From: Xestospongia muta
Taxonomy: Eukaryota; Porifera; Demospongiae; Haplosclerida; Petrosiidae
Direction: 5' to 3'
Length of the DNA: 64,000 nucleotides
NCBI GenBank assembly: GCA_963693285.1
Contig: OY848918.1
Location: 4,655,876-4,719,875 of the forward strand
The notes under the pieces were generated by a model. The model was not told the origin of the DNA. It searched no databases and saw only the letters and a list, made by a program, of their open reading frames with translations. This document shows, one piece after another, positions 40,248-52,311 of this stretch. Every line of letters begins with the position of its first letter. Positions within the stretch are counted from its first letter, which is position 1. A program made the position numbers and the translations under genes.

Positions 40248-40282
<35 letters not shown>

Positions 40283-40465
40283 TACGTACATACATACATA
40301 CATACATACATACATACATACATACATACATACATACATACATACATACACACAAACATACATACATACATACATACATACGTACATACATACATCATAC
40401 ATACATACATACATACATACATACATACATACATACATACATACATACAACATACATACATATTT
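40045..40465. repeat. (ACAT)n/(CA)n compound microsatellite, copy 2
   Basis: Same locus as the 39025 tract in the second duplication unit, but about 420 bp long with a CA run (40109-40178) and a second short CA run near 40264. Long minus-strand frames over it are artefacts. Confidence 0.95.
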
Positions 40466-41138
40466 ATATATATATTGCTATAAAATAAATTAGTTGATCT
40501 AACCAATCTATGGTCATATATATGTTGTTGCAGGACGAGATGCCACATAGTAAAAATCACATTGCTGTCATTACTAAAATATATTGATTGAGAGTTGTGT
40601 AGTTAATTGTCTAATCAATGAAGATTCTGTTTAATATCTCATTAGTTAGATGAAATAACTTCATAAATTCTGAGTCTGTGTGAGGTATCTCACTATGTAA
40701 TTTGTTGTACCATTGTGTGAGGGCTGATATTAGGGAATTTACATTACGACAGCACTTATATGTCATTTACATTATGTGGATTGCAAGAAATTACGGTTCC
40801 AAGAAAAAGTAGCAATAACAGCTTAGATAAGCAATTGTGGATATATACAACTTTATTTCTAAGAAATTATGAATTTCGTTATTGGTATGTCTATATGTCC
40901 ACCAAAATATTAGGGGACAACCTTAGTGGTAAATCGTTGATGTGTGTATATATCCAGTTAGCATAAATTTTCAGAAACTATGAATATTTGAAGCATATCA
41001 AATAGATAATAAATACCTCTTCCTACAAAACAAAGTAGTATTGCAACAGTATACCTCTCAAGTTCGAAATCCTCTATTGAAAAGTAAAATGGTCTTATTA
41101 CTATTATTTTTTAGCTGGGTTGTCTGAAAATTTTGAAA

Positions 41139-43176
41139 ATGCAACTACTGTCTTCGTATTCCATCTTCCTTGCAATTCTATTATGCTCTACTATTTTTGG
41201 TATGGCTACTTTGCAAATTAATTATATAGCTTAATTATTTTTAAAATTCACTTATAATTAATAGCTTTGAATAGAATATGATATTTATATGTGTATAGTG
41301 GTATGCCCATTGACTCTTAAATAATAAATAGATATGAAATATTTCTTATTATGTTACTTGGAACATTCTTTTTTACGTAGCTATTCGATTCTCATTCATT
41401 CCATCTCCTAACATTGGAGTCTATCAACTAGCACATTACCAATGTTCAGTGGATCATACTGGTGTTAGCATTACTTGGCTTGTTAATGGAACAGCTTCAG
41501 GTCACATCAAGATCATCAAACTTGGAGTTGTTACAAGTGAAGGATCACAACAGTCTAATCTTACCATACCTGGATATCCTCAATATAACAATACTATAAT
41601 GAAGTGTCTTGCTGCAGGATTTGTCGATGGCAGTATATATAACAACTTCAATGAATCTACTTTGAGAATACAAGGTAACACACTCTCTGATATATGTCAT
41701 TATATCTCCTCTCATTAGGTCAACTAGCTGCTGTCAACAACTTGACATGTCATGTACAAAGTCAGTATATAAACTGTTCCTGGTCTCCTCCCTTCTCTTT
41801 GATATCCATACCTGGTTATATCATTAATGTTACTTATGGAGGAGAACTAGTTACACAGAACACTACATCTTCTACAACATCGCAGTACTGTCCCAGTCAA
41901 TTTGGTACATATACAATTAGTGTAGCTGGTAATAACTCAGCTGGAGAAGGAGAGATAAGTACTACATCAGTCAAAGTACCAGAAGGTAAGTGGTGTAGTT
42001 ATTTTAGAGATGATTGTCAATGATATGTATAAATAGACTCAATTACTAACTATAATGTGACTCCTAAAAGATTATCCAATGGTACTTATTTGCTTGATTT
42101 TATTTTCCAGGTATGAGGATATTTCTTAAGTACATTTTACATAATATTTTATTTAGACTGCATATTCTCTATTACCAACATTAACATTTATTAATTTAAC
42201 TACCAATAATGGAACATCATTCACTGTTCATGGAAACATTGATGTAATTGGAAATAAATTCATGGGAGATTTTGATATTGGAAAAACTGGCAGACAAAAG
42301 TGGAGTGTCAATTTAATTTTAAACTATGATTGTAGATCTCTCAAGAATGAATCACCAGCTAAAACATTTTGTAAGTTTATTTATTTCACCATTCATTATG
42401 TTTTCTCATTAGCTACATTCAATGTACAAAATGCCAGTTTAACAGTCATCAACTCAACCAATGGAGAAGTGTGTTTTACTTGTTATTTTCTTGAGGGTAG
42501 TCAATCACAAGGATGTTATATTGAATATAACTCACTTATAACAGACTACTACAGTGGTAATATTACCATAGTGAGAACATCAGTAGATGTCAGTACTGCT
42601 AGTAAATGTGTGACAGGAATATATACTAGTGACTATAATGTGACATTTTATGATATGGATGAGAACAATAATGTTTACTTTGAGGATTATGCTGTAAAAC
42701 TGACTCATCAACATGTAATTGGTCTATCCCCTCCTACTTTGTCTATACCAACCTCAATGTCATCAAGTGCAACTATTACTACCTTATCATCTCCATCACC
42801 TACTACACTATGTACAGGATGTGATAATAGTAAGTTATTATATTATTATCACAATTATAGTCACTACTATTAATAGTAGAATTTCTACAAGGGGGTCCAC
42901 TGGTGATAATAATAAGTATGTTTAATTTATATCTAGTAGTCTTACTATTAATTTTTTATAGTTGTTATTGCTGTAACTGTATTATTGGTTATTATTATCA
43001 TATTATTAGTTATTGGGATAGTAGTTCTATACAGAGTTAAAACAAGAAAATGTAAGTTTAAAAATAATAAGTTTTAATGTCATATAATTTTAGGTAAATA
43101 TATACTGTCACCAAACATTGATATTAACACAGAACAAAAACTTCAAGACATCAATAAATGGAACACAAGACTATAA
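41139..43176 (+). CDS. Gene F: type 2 Ig-FN3 membrane receptor, short tail
   Basis: Exons: 41139-41199, 41381-41674, 41719-41985, 42037-42110, 42157-42370, 42413-42829, 42877-42915, 42962-43051, 43094-43176; 1539 nt, 512 residues, open throughout. The signal peptide MQLLSSYSIFLAILLCS is followed by an Ig-like domain (about 21-118; HYQCSVDH, ITWLVNG, IMKCLA), FN3 (119-207; NCSWSPPF, GYIINVTYGG), a short DSITNYNVTP linker, a module with RQKWSVNL, a module with the Cys pairs CFTCYF and QGCYIEY, a Ser/Thr/Pro stalk, and a helix (VIAVTVLLVIIIILLVIGIVV). Only about 35 tail residues follow, with no Death domain or tyrosine motif. Ig and FN3 exons are flanked by phase 1 introns. It is likely a surface recognition protein that signals through a partner, or a decoy. 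Confidence 0.9.
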
Positions 43177-43529
43177 TATCATGTACAGTGTGGAATGATA
43201 TCGTGACTGTTTCAGTCTCAGATAACAAACATCCATAGTGTGTATAAGTACTGAAGCAATATATTTGGTGATGGAGTATATTGTTCATCCAAGGTGAACA
43301 TTGTCAAGAAAATATCTTAGATATACGTTGGAGTCATATTTTAGAGTTGAGATTTGACATTATTCCTGTTGTTATAATATATTGTTATTTATAACTGTTC
43401 TTGTAAAAGTTAACTATTATTACCACATAAAACCAATAAATATACTTAGACTTTATAAAACTGTCCAATACAAATACAGAGGTATTATAGATTAATGTCA
43501 TAACACACATACGCAGTACATGTGTTCAT

Positions 43530-44321
43530 TTCTAGTTCTTACCCAACGTATCACTATATTTATTAGTACAGTACATACCAGTATTAGAACTGACACACCC
43601 ACTAGACTACCTAGATATTACAGTAATACATTACACAATATACATAATAATATAATCATGTAGTAACAGTTTCCTGTAGTAATAGTAACCATGGAAACAA
43701 AACATGTGGATACAGAATTAGTAACTTCAAGAGATGTACAAGTTGGTTCCAATCCAGTAATAGTGATATTAGTAAATGATATTGTCCAGTCATCTAATAA
43801 TGTATCCTCCTCTTCAATATCATATACATACATATTATATATACCAGTAGGTATATCATATGTACATCCAATTACTGTATTACTACATACTGGAAAACAC
43901 ATCAATGATATGTTAGTACTGTATGTAGAGGAGGTTAATGAAATAAGACAACCTTTAGCAATAGCTCCTCTTATAAAATGACAGCTGTAACATGTTCTAC
44001 CAATATTACTTAGGTCATTATATAGGGTAGCTTCAGTAATACTATATGTACCTAATGAATGGACAATGAAACATAATACAAACATTGTTTATTGTGTTAG
44101 TATCATAATATCTTACTGAGTGTGAGTTGATCTGTTATATCAACAACTAGACCACTTGAGTAAAACAACCTTATTGTTGTCTTCCATTGTTTGTTCTCAG
44201 TTAAATTCAGATTTATCAAAGCAGTTATCATATCTCCATCTGTTATTATTCCATTATTATCAACTATAACTGATATAGTAGTGTTAGAGTTTGTTGAAAA
44301 CTGAAGCTTTAAGAAAACTAT
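43530..44321 (-). pseudogene. M3: partial minus-strand type 3 receptor
   Basis: Minus-strand exons: about 44321-44117 (ISVIVDNNG, ENKQWKTTIRLF) and 44051 onward (SITEATLYNDLS, CYSCHF, YDIPTGIYNMYVYDIEEE), joined in phase 1. After LEPTCTSLE the frame stays open to a stop at 43618. A membrane exon follows (about 43612-43535; VGVSVLILVCTVL) that runs directly into the end of the tail exon (NEHM), so the Y-E-N-V segment is deleted. No signal, Ig or FN3 exon precedes it. The two ectodomain exons are intact, so loss is recent or a hybrid transcript exists. It is head-to-head with gene G, 281 bp apart. Confidence 0.65.
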
Positions 44322-44601
44322 ACAATCTAAAATAGTGTATTAATTAAAACTATAGTCAGTTAAACATTGCTATTGTTGTGAGAATAACTGTAAATTCAAT
44401 GCAGGAGTGGCCATTATATTAATAATGCTTGGAAATAACAAATATTACTGATGCTTCCTCATGAAGAAAAAGAATTGTAATTATATATTTGGCTATCCTG
44501 CTTCTTTTAATTGGATCCCTCTTTGAAAAAATAGACTAGTAAGTCAAAATAGTAAATAACTTTACAATAGTTACAATGAAGTTGTTTTTTAGTTTTACAA
44601 A

Positions 44602-45629
44602 ATGTTCATGTTGTCGACATTGTCTGTTGTGGTATTCTTGTGTTCTACAATATCAGGTATGCTAAGTAAATATATATATATATAGCCAAAGAAAAGATAT
44701 TTTTAATTGTAAGAATATAATGAAATTATTTACTAATAAGAAATATCAATAATTACTAAATAATTGTTAGCAATAGATATAATAGGCCATATATATATGT
44801 GTGTGTGTATGTATGTAACTGGAATAATGTTGCTACTTGTAAAATTTTGTTTACATTTGATTTACAAAAAAATGTGTATATTTTATTATGTAAGCCCTAA
44901 TTTCTTGCTTGTTATATAGCTGTTCAGTTCATATTTACTCCATCTCTTAACATTGGAGTCTATCAACTAGCACATTACCAGTGTTCAGTGGATCATCCTG
45001 ATATTGGTATTATTTGGCTTGTTAATCAAACAAATTCTACTGATGACAATATTATCCAACTTGGTATTGTTACAAAAGGAGCAGGATCATCTAACTCAAG
45101 TCTTACTATACCAGGATATCCTCAATATAACAATACAATAGTGAAATGTAATGCATTTGGAGATGTGGATACCGGTTTTTATAATAACAGCAATAAATCT
45201 ACTCTGAGAATACAAGGTAACACACTCTCTGATATATGTCATTATATCTTCTCTCATTAGGTCAACTAGCTGCTGTCAATAACTTAATATGTCACGTACA
45301 AAGTCAGTATATAAACTGTTCTTGGTTTCCTCCCTTCTCTCTGATATCCATACCTGGTTATATCATCAATGTTACTTATGGAGGAGAACTAGTTACACAG
45401 AACACTACATCTTCTACAACATGGCAGTACTGTCTCAGTCAATTTGGTACATATACAATTAGTGTAGCTGGTAATAACTCAGCTGGAGAAGGAGAGATAA
45501 ATACATTAGAAGTACCAGCTCTCAGTAAACAATACAGTTAGTTTGATTTTTTAAAATATTTGTTAACATTAGATAACATTATTGAGTTTAGTCGAACTTA
45601 CTTCACATCTTTTACAGCTCAAACTATGC

Positions 45630-45680
<51 letters not shown>

Positions 45681-46999
45681 TTCCATCACTAACTCAAACT
45701 ATGCCATCATCATCATCATCATCATTTCCATCACCAACTGTTAGGACAAAAAGTAAGTCATTATTATTATTATCACATTCAGTCAATTTCTTCCAATTGT
45801 AGACAGTTCCTTACAACTTAAAATTGGTATGTTGATCTGTTTATGTATATACATTGTTTCTTTCATTTTAATTGTAGTTGCTACAGTAATCCCAGTACTA
45901 GCTATTATTATTATTGTGATTATTACAGTTGTACCATTCTTGACCTTAATTAGATACAAACATCTAAAAAAGACTCCAATTAATAAAAGTAAGTTAGAAA
46001 TAATAGTTATAAATAAGTACAATTAATTGCCACCTAATCAGAAAATTTATCAGATAGAAAGGGATCATTTCATGTTGAGCTCAAGGCTAATGAAGTAAGT
46101 TATATATTATCAGATTATTGTATATAGTCTTCCTTATATATGAAGTATTACCAGATCATTGTATTTTTTAGTTTTACATGTAACAGCTATTGTGTAACTA
46201 ATATTGTATTATTATGATAACCTATTAATGTAATGTTTAAAAAGATCAATTATTAAAGCTATATGTGAGATAATCATTATTTTATAAATATAGTTTTAAA
46301 TCCTACAACCTAATTGTTTAGATATCATCAAATATAAACCAGATCAACTATACTGATGTGACTCCATTACCTAATGGTCCTATTGCTCCTCCTACTCTAC
46401 AATCTGTAGTACCATATAGTACAATAGTATTTGAGACACCAATAATTGGTTCTTTGTATTCAATAAATGAATCATCTGATAAGGAATATACCAGATTTAG
46501 TCATAATGTACATGCTAGTACCCAACTTTATGATCATACTCAACATCCTCATTCTCCTACTTCAACACCTATTCCACCTATGTATTCTACACTACCTACT
46601 AATGGTGACATGACAAGTCAGATATCATCACCTGATAGTCAGTACTCTACTTTGTCTAATAAAACAAGTGATAAATTAACTATTAAGAAGACAACAGGTC
46701 TGTAAACTTTACTATATAATAGATATTATATTATATTTATTATATTAGAGTTAACTCATAAAGATCTAGTTACTTATGTTGCTCCACATGTAACTACAAA
46801 ACTACGAGAGATAGGTACTGCCCTAGAATTAACTCCACCTGAACTAGATGACATTGAAGAGAACCATCAAGGTATCACAGGTGTGTTCCAACTCTGGTAC
46901 GAGACTAAGAGATGTCCATATACCTGGGAAACATTGTTGATGATATTGAGGTCACCAGCTGTGAATGAACCTGGACTTGCTGACCAACTAACTCAGTGA
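44602..46999 (+). CDS. Gene G: Ig-FN3 receptor with ITIM-like tail and Death domain
   Basis: Exons: 44602-44656, 44920-45216, 45261-45524 (or 45536), 45618-45752, 45803-45826, 45878-45988, 46042-46094, 46322-46697, 46749-46999; 1566 nt, 521 residues. Signal peptide MFMLSTLSVVVFLC; Ig about 19-117 (HYQCSVDH); FN3 118-205 (NCSWFPP). The two further modules of F and H are absent, replaced by a stalk with a poly-Ser run coded by TCA repeats. The helix is about 259-283 (VIPVLAIIIIVIITVVPF). The tail has INYTDV (Tyr 323), VPYSTI (345), PMYSTL (401) and SQYSTL (421); three of these fit the ITIM consensus. Residues about 439-521 form a Death domain (KDLVTYVAPHV, FQLWYETK, YTWETLLMILRS) only distantly like those of B and C. 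The last intron begins GTCTGT, a weak donor. The likely role is an inhibitory or death-coupled surface receptor; partners are inference. Confidence 0.85.
45629..45732 (+). repeat. Coding TCA trinucleotide repeat
   Basis: Two pure TCA runs (about 45629-45679 and 45708-45724) inside exon 4 of gene G encode the poly-Ser part of its stalk, each flanked by QTMP and FPS. Such runs change length readily without breaking the frame. Confidence 0.9.
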
Positions 47000-49524
47000 C
47001 TGTAGTGATTCATGTGTGCATTGCTCCATTAATTTTTAAGTATTAATATATTGATAAAGAAGCTTTCACATTTTCTTTTTTTGTATTAATTTAACTTATC
47101 ATTCTGATATCAATAATAATAAGTCTATCTATAGTATATAATAGAGTACATGAGAGTAATATTAATTAGTTATATATTATATAGATGAATAATAATTGGT
47201 GGTAAGATGAACACTATAGCTAGTTTGTGGCACAAAGTATAAATTAATACCATTATGACATAATTGTTTACTGTAGTGTAATATAGTACACAAACATCTA
47301 ATATATATTGATAATTTACTCTTAGAAATGAGTTCAAAGTTCATGTCCATATAGCATAATGCTTGATAATACTAAGTCATTTCAATCTGCACTGTGATTA
47401 TAATTTAAGAGAAACAGTAAATTTTTAGATTTCGAGAAATGATTGTGTGTGTTTGCTAAATGAATATCATAATATCAATACGTTCAAGGATAAATATATT
47501 ATAGTTTTTATCAATTCTGGACATCTTGGTACTCTGGCTAGAGAAGTGTCTGCAGTTCACACTATCCACATTAACGAGTTTTACTGTGACACCATCACAT
47601 GACCTCAGTCACGCATGTAATACTAGAACTGAATTGTAAACTATTGACACGTTTGTACATGATTGTTAGTAACAAATATACCTTGTACCAATTTACTGAT
47701 GTACCAATGTACTAATATACTAATAATGTACTAATGTATCAATATACCAGAGTAATGATGTATTAAAGTACCAATATACCAATGTACCAATTTACCAATG
47801 TACAAATGTACTAATATACTAATGTACTATTGGATTAATGTACTAATGTATCAATGTACCAATATACCAGAGTACTGATATGCTAATGTACTACCAGTGG
47901 GCACATACCGGTAATATTACTGATGTATCAAATATACTACCAGTGGACATATACCGGTAATATTACTGATATATCTAATATACCACCAGTCAACATAAGT
48001 GATAATATTACTGATATATCTAATGTATTACCAGTAGAAATATTACTGATATATCTAATATACCACCAGTGGAGATGTACTGGTAATATTACTGATATAT
48101 CTAATATACTACCAGTGGACATATAATGGTAATATTATTGATGTATCTAATATACTACCAATGGTCATATACTGGTAATATTATTGATATACCTAATATA
48201 CCACCAGTGGACATATACCGGTAATATTACAGATATGTCTAATATACTACCAGTGGACATATACTGGTTATATTACTGATGTATCTAATATACTACCAGT
48301 GGACATATACTGTAATATTACTGATATATCTAATATGCTACCAGTGGACATATACTGTATGTTTATATAATAATAGTAATAATCACTGCAATCCACCCTA
48401 TAATAATTAATAATCTATGATTGTATTGTCAACAGTTGACAACCACACTAGCTCTTTTTATTGTCAGCAGCTGTTACAAATTATTTATAGTATGTAACTA
48501 AGAAGTGCATGTTTTAATGATATTTATTAGTGATATTTATTAGTGATGTCATCAACTATAATGCTTTAGGTATGAATAATATTTTAAATTCTATGCCTGT
48601 ATGAATAGTACAATCTTGTTGTTCTTAAATATATAATAATCCCATAACAACATTCAGGTTAGAATTTTTATGTTATGCATAAATGAACATAATAAAATAA
48701 CAATATCGTCATATTTAATAGACTTTTTAATTGTGATGTTATATGTTACGGTTATCAAAAAATGCCATGTCAGGACTGGATTCCAGGAACTATAGTATGA
48801 TCATGCAGTATATCCAAATTCTAGAAGTGTCTATAATAACACTTCCAAGAAAAATATCAAAAAGTAAAACATATGAGTGAACATGATTTTAATTCCAAGA
48901 AATGTTTATAAAAACAAAGCAAATTCTCATGACGCTATATGAATGATGAAGCATACGTATCTAAATATATAATAACTGCCACTTCTTACAAAGAAATTAG
49001 TGTTGCAATGATGATGTGTCCTTATATGCTTGTATCCTTTGTAGATAGATGGATGGACAGCTGGACTGACAAATATACAAACAGATGTAATGATTGTACA
49101 ATGAAGTAAATTGTATGAAGGGAGCTGATATAGTATTAATGGAATATGACATGATTTACAAAATGAACTGTTTGGGCTATATAATGTTATAATATAAAAC
49201 TAGTATATTATACAAGTAATGATCACTATGAGTTACAGTACAATCAGCTCCTACACTAAACTAATGGTAAACTAATTGTATTTTAATAAGTGACTAATAA
49301 GCAAAAGTTAATTTTATTCATGGCTATTAATTTACAATTTGATTACTATTATTCATACAAATGTAATAAGTAAACGGTTCGACGATAGTAACATATCGCT
49401 GACATCAGTAAATGTTTGACATATCGCTGACATCAGCTCTTCGTTTAAAGTAAATATCTTGTACGTTGTTGTTCATGTATATATGTCTTTTAATGTTTTT
49501 TAGGTTGCATTGTCAATTTTGAAA
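47000..49524. other. Gene-free stretch between G and H with minisatellite
   Basis: It contains a degenerate array of short units (47690-47884, AATGTACCAATGTACTAAT type) leading into the 46-bp minisatellite at 47885-48358. The rest is AT-rich with no supported exon. Confidence 0.5.
47885..48358. repeat. 46-bp minisatellite array, locus 2
   Basis: About eleven copies of the same unit found at 21170-21645 (CTACCAGTGGACATATACTG, GTAATATTACTGATATATC), somewhat more diverged, with one shortened unit near 48028. An open frame across it is a by-product of the repeat. Confidence 0.95.
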
Positions 49525-51612
49525 ATGAACCTGATATCTTTTGTCTACATTGTGATACTTTTAGGTTCTCCTGTTTGTGGTATGATCATATTGTAGAGAA
49601 TAAAATACAGTTACTTTTTGATCACTTGTAGCCTACCATAGAACAAAACGTTTTATTATACATGTACAAATGATGAATATGCATAATAAAAACTTAATAC
49701 AAGCAATGTTAAACCAATAGATTTACATTTTTTATTGCTTACTTTAATTGTTATATTATATAGCTGTTCAGTTCATATTTACTCCATCTCCTAACATTGA
49801 AGTCTATCAACTAGCACATTACCAATGTTCAGTGGATCATACTGGTGTGAGTGTTACTTGGCTTGTTAATGAAACAGCTTCAGGTCATAATGAGATTGTC
49901 AAACTTGGTATTGTTACAAGTGGAGGATCACAAGAGTCAAATCTTACCATACCTGGATATCCTGAATATAACAATACAGTAGTGAGATGTCTTGCTTCAG
50001 GATTTGTTGATGGAAGCATTTATAACAAATTTGATAATAATACTCTGAGAATACAAGGTAATACACTCTCTGATATATGTCATTATATCTCCTCTCATTA
50101 GGTGAACTAGCTGCTGTCAAGAACTTGATATGTCATGTACAAAGTCAGCATATAAACTGTTCCTGGTCTCCTCCCTTTTCTCTGGTATCCATACCTGGTT
50201 ATATCATCAATGTTACTTATGGAGGAAAACTAGTTACACAGAACACTACATCTTCTACAACATGGCAGTACTGTCCCAGTCAATTTGGTAACTATACAAT
50301 TAGTGTAGCTGGTAATAATTCAGCTGGTGAAGGAGAGATAAATACTACATATGTTAAAGTACCAGAAGGTAAGTGGTGTAGTTATTTTAAAGATAATTGT
50401 CAATGAAATGTATTAATAGACTCAATTACTAACTATCATGTGACTCCTAAAAGGCTATCCAATGGTACTTATTTGATTGATTATATTGTCCAGGTATGAA
50501 AACATTTACTAAAGTACAATTTATATGTATATCAACTTTATTTAGACTGTATATTCTCTATTACCAACATCAATATCTATTAATTTAACTACAAATAATG
50601 GAACATCAATCGCTGTTCATGGAAAAGTTGATGTAATTGGAAATAAATTCATTGGAAATATTAACATTGGTGCAACTGGGAGACAGAAATGGACTGTGAA
50701 TTTAATTTTAAACTATGATTGTAAATCTCTCAAGAATGAATCATCAGCTAAAACTATTTGTAAGTTTATTTATTTTATCATGTATTATGTAATGATATTT
50801 TCTCATTAGCTACATTCAATGTACAAAATGGTAGTTTAACAGTCATCAACTCTACTACTGGTGAAGTTTGTATTACTTGTTATTTTCTTGAGGGTAGTCA
50901 ATCACATGGATGTTATATTGAATATAACTCACTTATAACAGATTACTACAGTGGTAATATTACCATAGTGAGAACATCAGTAGATGACAATACTGCTAGT
51001 AAATGTGTGACAGGAATATATACCAGTAACTATAATGTGACATTTTATGATATGGATGAGAACAATAACATATACACTGAGGAATATGCTGTAAAACTAA
51101 CTCATCAATCTGTAAATGGTCTATCCCCTCCTACTCTGTCTACACCAACCTCTTTATCAGCAAGTGTAACTATTACTACCTTGTCATCTCCATCACCTAC
51201 ACTATGTCTTCAAAACTGTGACAGCAGTAAGTTACCATATTATTATCACAACTGATAATATAGTCTATATTACTACTATTACAGTGGAAAATGTCCAAAG
51301 TGGTCTACCTATATTTATAATTATTACAGGTATATAATTATGTTAATGTCATATTTCATGGTTGTGTTGTTATTGTGACTTTCTTTTATAGTCGTTGTTG
51401 CAGTAACTGTATCAATATTAGTAATTGTTATTGCTATCGTTGTCATATTATTACTTATGCGTAGAGTCCTACAAACAGTCAAGACTACAAAATGTAAGTT
51501 TGATATTCTAAAAATAATGACTGTTTGTTTTAATGTCACATATATAGGTAGATATAATGGAATACTACAACAAAACAATAAGGATACTAGTGAATGGAAC
51601 TTGGAATTGTAA
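49525..51612 (+). CDS. Gene H: type 2 Ig-FN3 membrane receptor, short tail
   Basis: Exons: 49525-49579, 49764-50057, 50102-50368, 50420-50493, 50546-50759, 50810-51226, 51285-51329, 51392-51493, 51548-51612; 1533 nt, 510 residues, exon for exon like gene F. Signal peptide MNLISFVYIVILLGS; Ig (HYQCSVDH, VSVTWLVNE, VVRCLA); FN3 (NCSWSPPF, GYIINVTYGG); DSITNYHVTP linker; RQKWTVNL module; CITCYF/HGCYIEY module; Ser/Thr/Pro stalk ending in LQNCDSS. The helix is VVAVTVSILVIVIAIVVILL. The tail of about 35 residues ends in SEWNLEL, with neither Death domain nor ITIM. The first Cys of the CITC pair region and all Ig cysteines are kept. The AATAATAAAG block about 140 bp after the stop is a possible polyadenylation signal. 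Paralogous tails at 57076, 61813, 55454 and 53490 (minus) show repeated duplication of this 3' end. Confidence 0.9.
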
Positions 51613-52311
51613 TATAATGTACAGTGTGAGAACTATCTCAGTCTAACATAATCAAAAACAATAATTATTGTATATAATATTTTATGGTGTGTTAATACTA
51701 CTCTCTAATATATATGTCAGTTCTGACATTGCTATGTACTGATCACTACAATAATAAAGATTCTGAATTAATTTATAAAGTAAATAATATGATTTATAAA
51801 GAAACTCAATGTTATTTTTTAAATGACCCAACTTGGTTTTAATTTTATTCAAATGAAGTTTATGTTGTATTATTGGTTACTAGTGTTTATTGGACAATTA
51901 AGCAATAAACCACATCACTTCAGGATGATCTCAATGCAGACTCAAAAAAGGAACGTACCACAAGAGAAAAAGTGTAGACCAAACACATACAAAGGATTTA
52001 TTTAGTCGCTGAGATTGGTTGTGGGACGTTACCAGAGTAGGCCAATGACTTTATCTCATAAAAGACATGGAATTATAATAACAAGTTGTGACTTCAACAA
52101 ACGTTGCAATCTCATGTTTATTGTTACCTTATGTTGCTGTCTTAATTAAGGTGTCACAAAGACACAAATAATAATGCTACATGTTGCTATCATGGTCCTT
52201 TAAGTAAATGCAACCTGCTTTCAAAGTGCATGGGGTCAACATTGATGTGTTGTATTCTGTATTATATTGTATGGTGTGTATTTTGGCTCATACCACTGAT
52301 TGCTTTGACAG
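51613..52311. other. Gene H downstream region
   Basis: The first 170 bp match the 3' flank after 57140 and part of that after 61878. From about 51900 the base composition becomes less AT-rich toward the retroelement fragment. No exon is supported. Confidence 0.45.

Larger units (their letters stand above)
38670..40945. repeat. Tandem segmental duplication with Death-domain relic
   Basis: Two direct copies: unit 1 about 38670-39700, unit 2 about 39701-40945. The phrase beginning ACTTGTGTATTATTAATATT occurs at 38691 and 39724 (offset 1033). The phrase TCAATGAAGATTCTGTTTAA occurs at 39361 and 40615 (offset 1254). The 221-bp difference is accounted for by expansion of the internal microsatellite. 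Each unit starts with a Death-domain relic (38718, 39758). Confidence 0.85.

Noticed and set aside
38881..40560. Long minus-strand frames of repeated Met-Tyr-Val-Cys
   Set aside because: They are translations of the ACAT and CA microsatellites in all frames; there is no other sequence content, start context or splice signal.
47923..48126. Frame with repeated NITDIS motifs on both strands
   Set aside because: It lies wholly inside the 46-bp minisatellite, whose unit happens to lack stops in that frame; the other array of the same unit is not open over a comparable stretch.
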